From an uncultured Clostridia bacterium (GTDB taxonomy: Bacteria; Bacillota; Clostridia; TANB77; CAG-508), in contig CASDJM010000010.1 of NCBI GenBank assembly GCA_949280815.1, positions 1 to 44,131 on the forward strand: a stretch of DNA of 44,131 nt, read 5' to 3'. The notes under the pieces are model-generated. The model did not search any database and had not been told where the DNA came from. It was given only the letters and a program-made list of their open reading frames with translations. Of this stretch, positions 10,160 to 17,944 are shown piece after piece (positions within the stretch are counted from its first letter, which is position 1; every line of letters begins with the position of its first letter). The translations under genes and the position numbers were made by a program.

Positions 10160-10308
10160 GCACGATATTATTTCCCCAAATACTTTTTGAGTAATACCAG
10201 ATAAAGATTTTTTTAATTCTCCAAATCTTTTTGTTCAGTTAGTAAATCTCTAATAATAATACTTTCCATATCATCTGTAAAAATAGCAATATCAATACGT
10301 TCAATATT
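10160..10308 (-). pseudogene. Remnant of an HxlR-family regulator
   Basis: Minus-strand translation gives SIIIRDLLTEQK in one frame and KRFGELKKSLSGITQKV in the next, joined at an A-run. Together they match the HxlR winged-helix core (LRELL..GPKRFGELKRSLPGISQK). There is no start codon or ribosome binding site, and the C-terminal half is missing where repeat B begins. This is therefore a decayed fragment, not a working gene. The break here is in AAAAA and involves no CGG. Confidence 0.55.
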
Positions 10309-10442
10309 ATAGCATTATTTTTTTATTTTACTACATATTAATGATATAATTTGCTAATTATTTTTTAAACAGAATAATAACATAACTTTTTAGTTATTTC
10401 TACTCATTATTAAAAAATTAAACTTGAAAAAATCTAAAAAGA

Positions 10443-10471
10443 TTGAAAATATTTTAATAGTTTAGTATAAT
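10443..10471 (+). promoter_or_regulatory. Promoter of hpt
   Basis: TTGAAA (10443-10448), a 17-bp spacer and TATAAT (10466-10471), 37 bases before the hpt start. The upstream 10310-10440 stretch is plain AT-rich sequence. Confidence 0.65.
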
Positions 10472-10508
10472 CAAAAAAGTAATAAAGATAGTAACGAGGA
10501 GAATAAAA

Positions 10509-11024
10509 ATGGGAGAAGTTAATGTACTAATTAATAAAGCAAAATTAGAGAAAAGAATAGAAGAAATGGGAAAACAAATTCAAAAAGATTACGAGGGGAA
10601 AGAAATTGTTTTTGTGGGGATTTTAAAAGGATCCGTTATGTTTATGTCAGAGCTTGCCAAAAATATTAAAAGTAGTGTAGAACTTGATTTTATGGATGTA
10701 TCTAGCTACAAAGGAACAGAAAGTACGAAAAAAGTAAATATTAATAAAGATATTAGAAATTCAATTGAAGGAAAAGATGTTATCATTGTAGAAGATATTA
10801 TTGATACTGGTAGAACCCTAACTTATGTATTAGAATATTTGAAACAAAAAAATCCGAATAGTATTAAAATTGCAACGATGTTATCAAAACCTTCTAGGAG
10901 AGTTATGGAGCTAAATGTGGATTATATCGGTTTTGCGATTGAGGATAAGTTTGTCGTGGGGTATGGTTTGGATTATAATGAGAAATATAGGAATTTGCCA
11001 TATATCGGTTATATTGAATCATAA
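10509..11024 (+). CDS. hpt: Hypoxanthine phosphoribosyltransferase
   Basis: Purine salvage enzyme that converts hypoxanthine (and usually guanine) plus PRPP to IMP (GMP) in the cytoplasm. 171 residues, a typical length. The PRPP-binding loop VIIVEDIIDTGRTL is intact with the acidic pair and DTGRT. The flexible-loop region SSYKGTEST and the C-terminal VGYGLDYNEKYRNLPYIG, which is near-invariant in the family, are present. GAGGAG lies nine bases before the ATG. It has its own promoter and is followed 61 bases later by uvrC in the same direction, so the two may be co-transcribed. Confidence 0.96.
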   Translation: MGEVNVLINKAKLEKRIEEMGKQIQKDYEGKEIVFVGILKGSVMFMSELAKNIKSSVELDFMDVSSYKGTESTKKVNINKDIRNSIEGKDVIIVEDIIDTGRTLTYVLEYLKQKNPNSIKIATMLSKPSRRVMELNVDYIGFAIEDKFVVGYGLDYNEKYRNLPYIGYIES

Positions 11025-11085
11025 TCATTACTTATTATGAAAAAATATAATAATTTTAATATAAGAAGTAGGAAAAGGAGTAGGA

Positions 11086-12979
11086 ATGTTTAACATCGAA
11101 GAAGAACTAAAAAAGTTGCCGAATAAGCCAGGTGTCTACGTTATGAGAGACAAAGAAGACAATATTATTTATGTAGGAAAGGCAATATCTCTTAGGAATA
11201 GAGTTAGGCAATATTTTAGGAAAAACAATAAGACAGCAAGAATTGAGAAAATGGTCAGCTTGATTGACCATTTTGAATATATTGTAGTGGATAATGAAGC
11301 AGAGGCATTAATTTTGGAATGTAATTTGATTAAGAAAAACAGACCAAAATTTAATGTCTTATTAAAAGATGACAAAACATATCCTTATATCAAAATTGAT
11401 TTAGCTTCTGATTATCCAACTGTATTTATAACAAGAAGAATTGTCAATGATGGTTCTAAATATTTTGGACCTTATGCCAATCCGGGAGCTGCTAAAGAGA
11501 TGGTGAGTTTTATCAAAGAAAAATATAAAATTCGTCAATGTAGAGTCTTGAAAGAAAAAACAAGGCCTTGTCTAAATTATCATATTAACAAATGTTTAGC
11601 ACCTTGTATGGGCTATGTGACAAAAGAGGAATATCGACAACAAATTGATGAAATTATTGATTTATTGGAAGGAAAGACAGATAAACTGGTGAAAGAACTA
11701 CAAGAGAAAATGAAGGAAGCTTCTCAAAAGTTAGATTTTGAAAAAGCAGCCTATATCAGAGATAAAATACAAGCAATCGAGCGTGTGTCAGAAAAACAAA
11801 AAGTATCTAATCTATCAGAAAATAACATTGACGTGATTGGAATTGCTAAATCAGAATTAGAAACTTGTATCGAAATATTCTTTGTCAGAGGTAGCAAAAT
11901 GATAGGCAGAGAACATTATTTTTATGCTGATTTGGGAGATATGGAAGAGAAAGAAATGGTAGCTGGTTTTATGAAACAATTTTATTTAGACAATCCGAAT
12001 ATTCCCAATAAAATTATGATAAAAGAAGAAATTGAAGATAGGGACACCATAGAAAAATGGTTATCCACAATGTTAGGCAAAAAAGTGGAAATCAAGACTC
12101 CTAAAAAAGGTGAAAAATTGCGTTTTGTGGAAATGGCAGAAAATAATGCAAAAGTAACATTAGAGAATAAAGAAAAAGAGAAAAGCGAAATTTTAATGGA
12201 ATTGAAGGAGGTTTTAGAATTAGATCAATTACCAAGAAAAATTGAAACTTATGATATCTCCAATCTATCTGGAGAATATACTGTAGCTGGTATGTGTGTT
12301 ATGCAAGATGGTGTTATCAAAAAGAATTTATCCAGAAGATTTAAAATAAAAACAGTATTTGGGCAAGATGACCCAAGATGTATGGAAGAAGTGATTATAA
12401 GAAGATTAAAACACTCGATTGAAAATCCAAAAGGAGGCTTTGGGGAACTTCCTGATGTTATCTTTGCAGATGGTGGTATCACACAAATTAGAGCGGTTCA
12501 AAATGCCATTCAAAAAGTAAAAGAAGAATTGGAAAGTAATAATTTTGAGAATGAGTTAGTTGTGCGAAGCAAAGCTGAGTTACAGATAAATTATGCAGAG
12601 GCTCGGAGGGAAAAATCATGATTTGGACAAAAAATTAGAAATTCCTGTATTTGGAATGGTTAAAAATGACAAACACCAAACCAGAGCCCTTATGAATGAT
12701 GAACGAAAAGAATTAAAAATATCACAAAATCTGATGAACCTAATCACAAGATTTCAAGATACTGTACATGATACAGCTATCACCTATCATAGAAAACTAA
12801 GAGACAAAGAAATCACAAAATCGGAATTAGATGAGATTACAGGAATTGGAGAAGTAAAGAAAAAAGCCCTATTAAAACACTTCGGAAGTGTGGAAAAAAT
12901 CAGAAAAGCAAGTAAAGAAGAACTAATGCAAGTAAAAGGAATTAGTGAATCAATTGCCCAAAAACTTATTGATAGCTAG
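11086..12979 (+). CDS. uvrC: Excinuclease ABC subunit C with an unusual insertion and a +1 shift at CGG
   Basis: Nucleotide excision repair endonuclease that makes the dual incision with UvrAB. The N-terminal GIY-YIG domain (PNKPGVYVMRDKEDNIIYVGKA) and the UVR motif (KLDFEKAAYIRDKIQAIE) are intact. The RNase H-like C-terminal domain begins TYDISNLSGEYTVAGM, and the tandem helix-hairpin-helix is at the end (EITGIGEVKKKALLKHFGSVEKI). The zero frame stops at 12621; reading CGGA (12604-12607) as Gly continues into DLDKKLEIPVFGMVKNDKHQTRAL and the HhH. Between DGGITQIRAVQ and LEIPVFGM there are about 35 residues more than in typical UvrC, and this insert coincides with repeat E. About 630 residues with the shift. 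An unshifted product would lack part of the nuclease domain and the HhH. Confidence 0.9.
12543..12624 (+). repeat. Family E repeat embedded in uvrC
   Basis: The stretch TTTTGAGAATGAG ... GAGTTACAGATAAATTATGC ... GGCTCGGAGGGAAAAATCAT aligns with the reverse complement of 35359-35411 (TTTTGAGGATGAG, TTACAGATAACTTATATGC, AGCTCGGAAAAAAAATCAT), with about 24 extra bases in the middle. It encodes the extra segment in UvrC (KAELQINYAEA) and includes the CGGA shift site. Similarity judged by eye. Confidence 0.55.
12604..12607 (+). other. CGGA +1 frameshift site in uvrC
   Basis: Zero-frame codons GAG GCT CGG A; the protein resumes as GGG AAA AAT CAT GAT TTG in +1, giving NYAEAGGKNHDLDKK and then the conserved IPVFGMVKND. 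The P-site codon is GCT, different from the other sites. Confidence 0.75.
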
Positions 12980-12997
12980 GGTGCGGTTTGGGTGTGT

Positions 12998-13052
12998 TTT
13001 GGGACAGGTTAGTTAGACCATGGCGAGTTTGTGCCTGTCCCAAACTCGCCAT
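12998..13052 (+). repeat. Family R (gggacagg) palindrome with two alternative stems
   Basis: TTTTGGGACAGG pairs with CCTGTCCCAAA, and ATGGCGAGTTT pairs with AAACTCGCCAT; the two stems overlap and exclude each other. It shares the GGGACAGG core with repeats at 16326 and 26688 and resembles REP-like sequences linked to RAYT transposases (family knowledge). It follows the uvrC stop by 18 bases. Confidence 0.6.
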
Positions 13053-13130
13053 AATTTTTTAAATATTAGGAATATTTTGAAAGGACATGCATATACATAT
13101 AAGGAAGAATATAAAGGGGGAAATGTTAAT

Positions 13131-13340
13131 ATGGAATATGCAAAAGATGAGTTTTTTCAAGTTAGCTATCATACTAATTTGAACCGATTAGAGATGAAGG
13201 GAGAAAGTTGGACAAGCAAATTATGGAGAAGAGTCAAAAGACATAAGTTGCTAACGACGACTATTGTTGCTTTTTTTACATTTGCCATTGTTAATGTGGT
13301 TATGATTTGTAGTTTCATGAGAATTTTGCAAAGTATTTGA
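13131..13340 (+). CDS. Small single-pass membrane protein, unknown function
   Basis: 69 residues. The ATG at 13131 (MEYAKDEFFQV) was chosen because AAAGGGGG lies about ten bases upstream; the in-frame ATG at 13020 sits inside a palindromic repeat and has no ribosome binding site. The first 35 residues are polar, then a basic patch WRRVKRHK precedes one hydrophobic helix (LLTTTIVAFFTFAIVNVVMI), so the N terminus is probably cytoplasmic. No family recognised. Confidence 0.7.
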   Translation: MEYAKDEFFQVSYHTNLNRLEMKGESWTSKLWRRVKRHKLLTTTIVAFFTFAIVNVVMICSFMRILQSI

Positions 13341-13385
13341 ATTCAAGACAAAATTGGAGTATAATATATTTTTTTATTACAACAT

Positions 13386-13427
13386 TGGAGGTGGCAGTAT
13401 AGTTCAAAATACTCTGTACTGCCTCCA
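13386..13427 (+). other. Imperfect hairpin, possible attenuator or terminator
   Basis: TGGAGGTGGCAGTA pairs with TACTGCCTCCA with a 3-base bulge. No T-run follows, so an intrinsic terminator is doubtful. Confidence 0.35.
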
Positions 13428-13479
13428 GATAAAATTTATAGTCAAGAAATTTAAATTCATACTTTTCTATCATTTAAAA

Positions 13480-13508
13480 TTTACAACGGTTACGAAATAT
13501 GGTAAAAT
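13480..13508 (+). promoter_or_regulatory. Promoter of the DUF4153-type gene
   Basis: TTTACA (13480-13485), a 17-bp spacer and TAAAAT (13503-13508), 26 bases before the ATG. Confidence 0.55.
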
Positions 13509-13533
13509 AGGAAAAAATAAAAAGGGGTAAAGT

Positions 13534-15174
13534 ATGAAAATAAAAGAAAAATTAAAATCTACTTTTCAGATGATTAAAAAAGTCTTTGAAAAAAATCCAG
13601 TAACCATTATTTCAATTTTATTATTTAGTGCTTTTACAGCAATTGCAATGGATACAGAGCTTATAACAGATGAGTGGTGGCAAAATATAATACTTTTCAC
13701 TTTATATTTTGTATCAGGAACGTTTTTAGTAGAAGCATTTTTCGATAAAAATAATCTTAAAAAAGTTCTATCTTGTGTAATTTTTGCTATAATTGCAATT
13801 GTATTTGTTGTGCTTCACAATCATGTATTAGAAATGGAAACTATCTTATGGAAAATAGCGGTTTGTTATGTAGTAACTTTGTGGATTTTATCTATATATT
13901 TTCGTTTTAAAAAGACAAAAAGGGATTTCACAGGATATTTTTTAAAAGTAGCTGTAAATATTCTAAAGACTAGCATTATATATGGTGTACTAACTATTGG
14001 AATTACTATTGTGTCATCTATTTTTGTTTATTTAATATGGGAGGAAATAGGATATACATTAATAGCTAGATTGCAAATCATTTTGGTAGGATTTTATTAT
14101 ATTCCTAAGTTAATTTATTGTTTGACCGATGTAGAGGGAGAAGTAAATGTTTTCTTTAAGGGATTAATAAAATATGTTTTAACTGGATTAGTAATGATTT
14201 CTTTTGTTATTATCTATATGTATATGATAAAAATATTGATTTTAAGAGATATGCCTAAAAATCAGATATTTCGAATACTTTCTGCATTATTTATCGTAGG
14301 AATGCCAATTTGGACAATGGTACAATATTTCAAAGATGAGAGTTTATGGTATAAAATAAGTTTAAAATTGCCAGTGGCCTTTATTCCATTTATCTTATTG
14401 CAGATTTATACGATAGGGTTAAGAATCGCCAATCATGGTTTTACACCATTAAGATATTTATGTGTAGCTTTGATTTTGTTTGAAATTTTATATAGTTTGA
14501 TTTCTATTTTTAAAAAAGAAAAAATAGAAATATTATTGCTTGTATTAAATGTAATGGTTATTGTATCACTTATTGTTCCAGGGATTAATATGTTTACAAT
14601 TTCGGATATAAGTCAAGCACAAAATCTAAAAATATTTAAGAACCAATCTGATTATACAGAGGAAGAAAAGCAAAAAATATATGGTGCTTATCGATATTTG
14701 AAATCTTCTGAAAAGGGAGAAGAATATATGAATCAAATATTAGATAAAGAGGATATGAAAGAGATAAAATCATTCTATGCATCTAAAACAATTAATGATA
14801 CAGAATTTAAATATATCAATGCCAGTACGAATCGTGAAAGAATTGATGTAAAAGGATATGCGGATTTATATTTTGTAACTTCTTCTAGTCGTTCTAATGA
14901 TGCGAGTTTAGAAGAAACCTTTAAAAAGTTAGAATTGAAATACCAAGATTCTATCGATCCAATAGAAATTGATGCATGGGAAGAATTTAAAGAATATGTT
15001 AATACTTATATGGATTTAGGAAAAGACGAACTGGATGAATATTTTGAAAATCATCATGAAATAGAAATAGATTCTAATAAAAAGCTAATGCTCCAATCTT
15101 TTTATATGAATTATGATCCAGCTTCTAAACTAGTAAAAAATTATTCAATGAAAGGCTATTTACTAGAAAAATAG
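13534..15174 (+). CDS. DUF4153-type polytopic membrane protein
   Basis: 546 residues with about ten hydrophobic helices in the first 370, then a soluble C-terminal domain of about 175 residues rich in Glu and Lys. The IANHGFTPLRYLCVALILFE block is characteristic of the DUF4153/DUF4173 membrane family. Start ATG 13534 with AAAGGGG nearby. The C-terminal part (KIYGAYRYLKSSEKGEEYM ...) looks extracytoplasmic but has no recognisable fold. It stands alone: its own promoter upstream, and a family A palindrome beginning one base after the stop. Function unknown. Confidence 0.75.
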   Translation: MKIKEKLKSTFQMIKKVFEKNPVTIISILLFSAFTAIAMDTELITDEWWQNIILFTLYFVSGTFLVEAFFDKNNLKKVLSCVIFAIIAIVFVVLHNHVLEMETILWKIAVCYVVTLWILSIYFRFKKTKRDFTGYFLKVAVNILKTSIIYGVLTIGITIVSSIFVYLIWEEIGYTLIARLQIILVGFYYIPKLIYCLTDVEGEVNVFFKGLIKYVLTGLVMISFVIIYMYMIKILILRDMPKNQIFRILSALFIVGMPIWTMVQYFKDESLWYKISLKLPVAFIPFILLQIYTIGLRIANHGFTPLRYLCVALILFEILYSLISIFKKEKIEILLLVLNVMVIVSLIVPGINMFTISDISQAQNLKIFKNQSDYTEEEKQKIYGAYRYLKSSEKGEEYMNQILDKEDMKEIKSFYASKTINDTEFKYINASTNRERIDVKGYADLYFVTSSSRSNDASLEETFKKLELKYQDSIDPIEIDAWEEFKEYVNTYMDLGKDELDEYFENHHEIEIDSNKKLMLQSFYMNYDPASKLVKNYSMKGYLLEK

Positions 15175-15175
15175 A

Positions 15176-15369
15176 TTTTCAAGTTTCGACTTTTGCCAGT
15201 AAGGGGTTTAATATATCATTTTTGCAACACTGCGTAAGCGACCAAACGAGCAAAGCGAGTGCGATTGGAGCAACCTACAGATAAATAATTAATTTGGTAG
15301 GTTGCGACACACAAAGTGTAAAAAAATAATATATTAAACCCCTTACTGGCAAAAGTCGAAACTTGAAAA
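15176..15369. repeat. Family A palindromic element, copy 1 (41-bp perfect arms)
   Basis: Arms 15176-15216 and 15329-15369 are perfect inverse complements over 41 bp. The core holds GCAACACTGCGTAAGCGACC, then GCGAGTGCGATTGGAGCAACC, a short AT loop, and GGTTGCGACACAC...GTGT. Inside the core, GCAACCTAC / GTAGGTTGC and ACACT / AGTGT can pair and GCGTAAGC forms a GNRA-type mini-hairpin. No open frame of note. Related copies at 37051, 38672 and 44000. Confidence 0.85.
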
Positions 15370-15464
15370 GAATAGATTGTCTTGGAAAATTTTATAAAAT
15401 ATGGTAAAATAATACTATCTAAACAAAAGATGGTGTTATTTTATCGTAATTGAGGAGTAGAAGG

Positions 15465-16328
15465 ATGAAATTAGCGAATGAGTGGAAAGAATATAAGATA
15501 TTAGATATGGCAGAAGGTCAAAAGTTAGAAAGATGGGGAGATGTTGTTTTAGCTAGACCAGATCCTCAAATTATTTGGAAAGATAAGAGTTTTTCCAATA
15601 AGTGGAAAGAGATTAATGCCACTTATCATAGGAGTAAAACAGGAGGAGGCTCTTGGGAGTTTAAAAAGAAAATACCAAACAGTTGGCAAGTGCATTATAA
15701 AAACCTAACTTTTAATATCAAGCTAATGGGATTTAAACATACAGGTCTCTTCCCAGAACAGGCAGTAAATTGGGATTGGATGATAGATAAGATTAAATCA
15801 GCCCAAAGAGAAATTAAGGTATTAAATTTGTTTGCTTACACAGGAGGTGCAACAGTTGCTTGTCTGTCAGCTGGGGCATCTGTATGTCATGTTGATAGTT
15901 CAAAAGGAATGACAACTTGGGCGAAAGAAAATGTTATTTCTTCTGGATTGCAAGATAGATCCGTTCGTTTTATCATTGATGATGTTGTGAAATTTGTTAA
16001 TAGAGAAATTCGCAGAGGAAATAAATATGATGCTATTATCATGGATCCACCATCTTATGGTAGAGGAGCAAAAGGAGAGGTTTGGCAGTTTGAAAGTAAT
16101 ATCTATGAGTTAGTAGAACTATGTTCGCAAGTGCTTTCTAGTCAACCGTTGTTTTTCTTGATGAATTCTTATACCACAGGAATATCAAGCACAGTATTGC
16201 AAAATATTTTAAGTGTGACAGTGGAAAAAAAATATAAGGGAAAACTAATGTCTGGAGAAATCGGACTTCCTATGGAGAATTCAAAATTAGTGTTGCCATG
16301 TGGGATTTATGGCAGATGGGAAAAATGA
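15465..16328 (+). CDS. Class I SAM-dependent methyltransferase, RlmI/RlmK-like (probable 23S rRNA MTase)
   Basis: 287 residues. The ATG at 15465 follows GAGGAGTAGAAGG; the in-frame TTG at 15450 would place the ribosome binding site inside the gene. An N-terminal segment with WGDVVLARPDPQIIWKD precedes the Rossmann methyltransferase domain: VLNLFAYTGGATVACLSAGA (SAM motif I), VCHVDSSKGMTTWAKEN (motif II) and AIIMDPPSYGRGAKGE (motif IV, DPPS). This layout matches PF10672-type methyltransferases related to RlmI/RlmK, which modify 23S rRNA cytosine or guanine; the exact target cannot be told. The stop codon is the first part of a family R repeat. Confidence 0.85.
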   Translation: MKLANEWKEYKILDMAEGQKLERWGDVVLARPDPQIIWKDKSFSNKWKEINATYHRSKTGGGSWEFKKKIPNSWQVHYKNLTFNIKLMGFKHTGLFPEQAVNWDWMIDKIKSAQREIKVLNLFAYTGGATVACLSAGASVCHVDSSKGMTTWAKENVISSGLQDRSVRFIIDDVVKFVNREIRRGNKYDAIIMDPPSYGRGAKGEVWQFESNIYELVELCSQVLSSQPLFFLMNSYTTGISSTVLQNILSVTVEKKYKGKLMSGEIGLPMENSKLVLPCGIYGRWEK

Positions 16329-16357
16329 GACAATAGGGACAGGTCTTAATTGTCTCA
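16326..16357 (+). repeat. Family R (gagacaat/gggacagg) palindrome, copy 2
   Basis: TGAGACAAT (16326-16334) pairs with ATTGTCTCA (16349-16357) around AGGGACAGGTCTTA. It overlaps the methyltransferase stop codon and ends next to the ribosome binding site of the following gene, so it could affect their coupling. Confidence 0.65.
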
Positions 16358-16370
16358 AAAGGAGAAATAG

Positions 16371-16976
16371 ATGCAAGATTTAAAAGTATTGTTTGAGGAT
16401 ATATTAACCATGGTAAAACAATATATCAAAGCGAAATATCATAAACCAGGAAATGTGTATGTAGGACTGGTTCATAGATTAGACAGACCAGTTGGTGGTA
16501 TTATGGTTTTTGCTAAAACATCAAAGGCAGCTTCAAGATTAAGTAATCAAGTAAGAGAAAAAGTTTTTAAGAAAAAGTATTTAGCTGTGGTAGATGGAAA
16601 ATTTGCACAAATGCAAGGTACGCTAGAGGATTATTTGCATAAAGATGAAAGAAATAATAGGAGTAAGGTAGTCAATAAAGATAAGAAAAATGCTAAATTC
16701 GCAAAACTTGATTATGAGGTTTTAAAATATAATGAAGTGAAAGATTTAAGTTTGCTAAAAATTAATTTACATACAGGCAGACATCATCAAATTAGGGTAC
16801 AATTAGCAAATTTTGGACATAGTATTTTTTGGGATCAAAAATATGGAACAAGGGGGCAAGGAAAACAAATTGCTTTATGGGCATATGAACTTACTATTTT
16901 ACATCCGATAACAAAGCAAGAGATGATTTTTAAAGATTTGCCACAACCACTGGGAACTTGGAGTATTTTAAAATAA
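16371..16976 (+). pseudogene. Degenerate RluA-family pseudouridine synthase copy
   Basis: 201 residues and very similar throughout to the intact copy at 25600-26280. It lacks an in-frame block of 23 residues after LFED (the intact copy has NHIIVVEKKPNVPSQADKTE there), probably lost between short GAGGA(T/C) direct repeats. That block contains the family's VVxKP strand. The catalytic motif HRLDRPVGGIM is kept, but the conserved GDxKYG near the C terminus reads FWDQKYG. Codons and frame are otherwise intact, so a product is still made, but its fold is doubtful. It looks like one half of a local duplication spanning about 9 kb. A degraded but expressed paralogue is the alternative. Confidence 0.75.
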
Positions 16977-17023
16977 AAAGTTGTGTATATTAGAAAGTTA
17001 CATATGAAAAAGAGGTAATATAT

Positions 17024-17625
17024 ATGAATTTTATAGAGTGGTTTATCACAATAGTTAGAGGAAGAAAGACAAAACTGTTAAGTAATAACAACACGCAAGA
17101 GACTAATCAAAATAATAGTTTGGGAGAACAAAAAAAAGATTTTTTAATCGTTTAAATAAATCAGTAGGTAATGATGTAAGTAAAAATATGGAAAGAGAAA
17201 CAATTTTAAGAGATTTAGCAACAGCTATTATTGTGAACGAGGAATTTCCTCCTTATAATCTTGACTATGATCATGAGGAATTTAAGAAAACAATTACAGA
17301 AAAAGATGAAAAATCTATATTAACAGATGAAGAGAGAAGGATTTTATTTTTTATAAAAAATGCTATTTGTGAGGGGAATGATTTATTGCAAGCTCCAAGA
17401 GAGCTAGTCAATAGAATAACTGGTTGTTTGAATAGTGATAAGAATGTTATTAACGAATTTTTAAAGGAATCTCACAATAACATACTAATTTTGATTAATT
17501 TGATAAAGCAAAATGCGAATACGTTATTAGAAGATGATTATTTTGGTAGTAGATCAAGTAGTTATACAGATGTTACTAACTTGATTGAGGAGTATTATCG
17601 AAATAAAGAAATGGGTATAGAATAG
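17024..17625 (+). pseudogene. Unknown gene with a frameshift in an A-run
   Basis: An ATG at 17024 with AGAGGTAA upstream opens a frame (MNFIEWFITIVRGRK) that stops at about 17155. The longer frame from 17188 (MERETILRDLATAI..., 145 residues) has no ribosome binding site. Adding one base at the A8 run near 17130-17137 joins them as GEQKKRFFNRLNKSVGND and then MERETIL, giving about 200 residues. The break is a -1 type in a homopolymer with no CGG, so it differs from the seven CGG sites. The protein is helical and charged after a hydrophobic start; no family recognised. It may be a true mutation, a phase-variable tract or a sequencing error. Confidence 0.55.
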
Positions 17626-17733
17626 TACAAAAATAAAGTACATTAAGAAATAGTCGTAAAATTCATGTAAAAACATAACAATTTTGTTACAAAAATCTCA
17701 TGAATATTAGGGAAACTCATGTAATATTTTTGT

Positions 17734-17767
17734 AAAAAGAATATAACAATATCGTTATATTCTTTTT
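17734..17767 (+). terminator. Rho-independent terminator, probably bidirectional
   Basis: Perfect 14-bp stem AAAAAGAATATAAC / GTTATATTCTTTTT with loop AATATC. The rest of 17626-17822 is AT-rich with no other visible element. Confidence 0.8.
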
Positions 17768-17822
17768 GTTATAAATATTGTATAATTTCATAAAATACTT
17801 AAATTTATATGTGATAAAACTG

Positions 17823-17851
17823 TTTACATAATGAAATAAGTATAGTATAAT
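17823..17851 (+). promoter_or_regulatory. Promoter of the dockerin surface protein gene
   Basis: TTTACA (17823-17828), a 17-bp spacer and TATAAT (17846-17851). Transcription would begin near 17858, leaving a leader of about 85 bases. Confidence 0.65.
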
Positions 17852-17883
17852 GATAATAGAGTTTTTGTAAAAATGCAGGTAAA

Positions 17884-17933
17884 GGTTGAAAAATAATTAC
17901 AATTTTTTAACCAGATTCTGCCTTGAGGAGGGA
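17884..17933 (+). promoter_or_regulatory. Structured 5' leader shared with the cohesin gene
   Basis: Stem GGTTGAAAAAT / ATTTTTTAACC followed by AGATTCTGCCTTGAGGAGGG just before the start. The same arrangement, with a longer stem and the words AACCAG and TGCCTTGAG, precedes the cohesin gene (24113-24177). It matches no riboswitch I recognise. Confidence 0.5.
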
Positions 17934-17944
17934 TTGAAATAAAA

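Noticed and set aside
17188..17625. Treating the unknown gene at 17024 as an eighth CGG-type site
   Set aside because: The break is at an A-run, is a missing base rather than an extra C, and contains no CGG.
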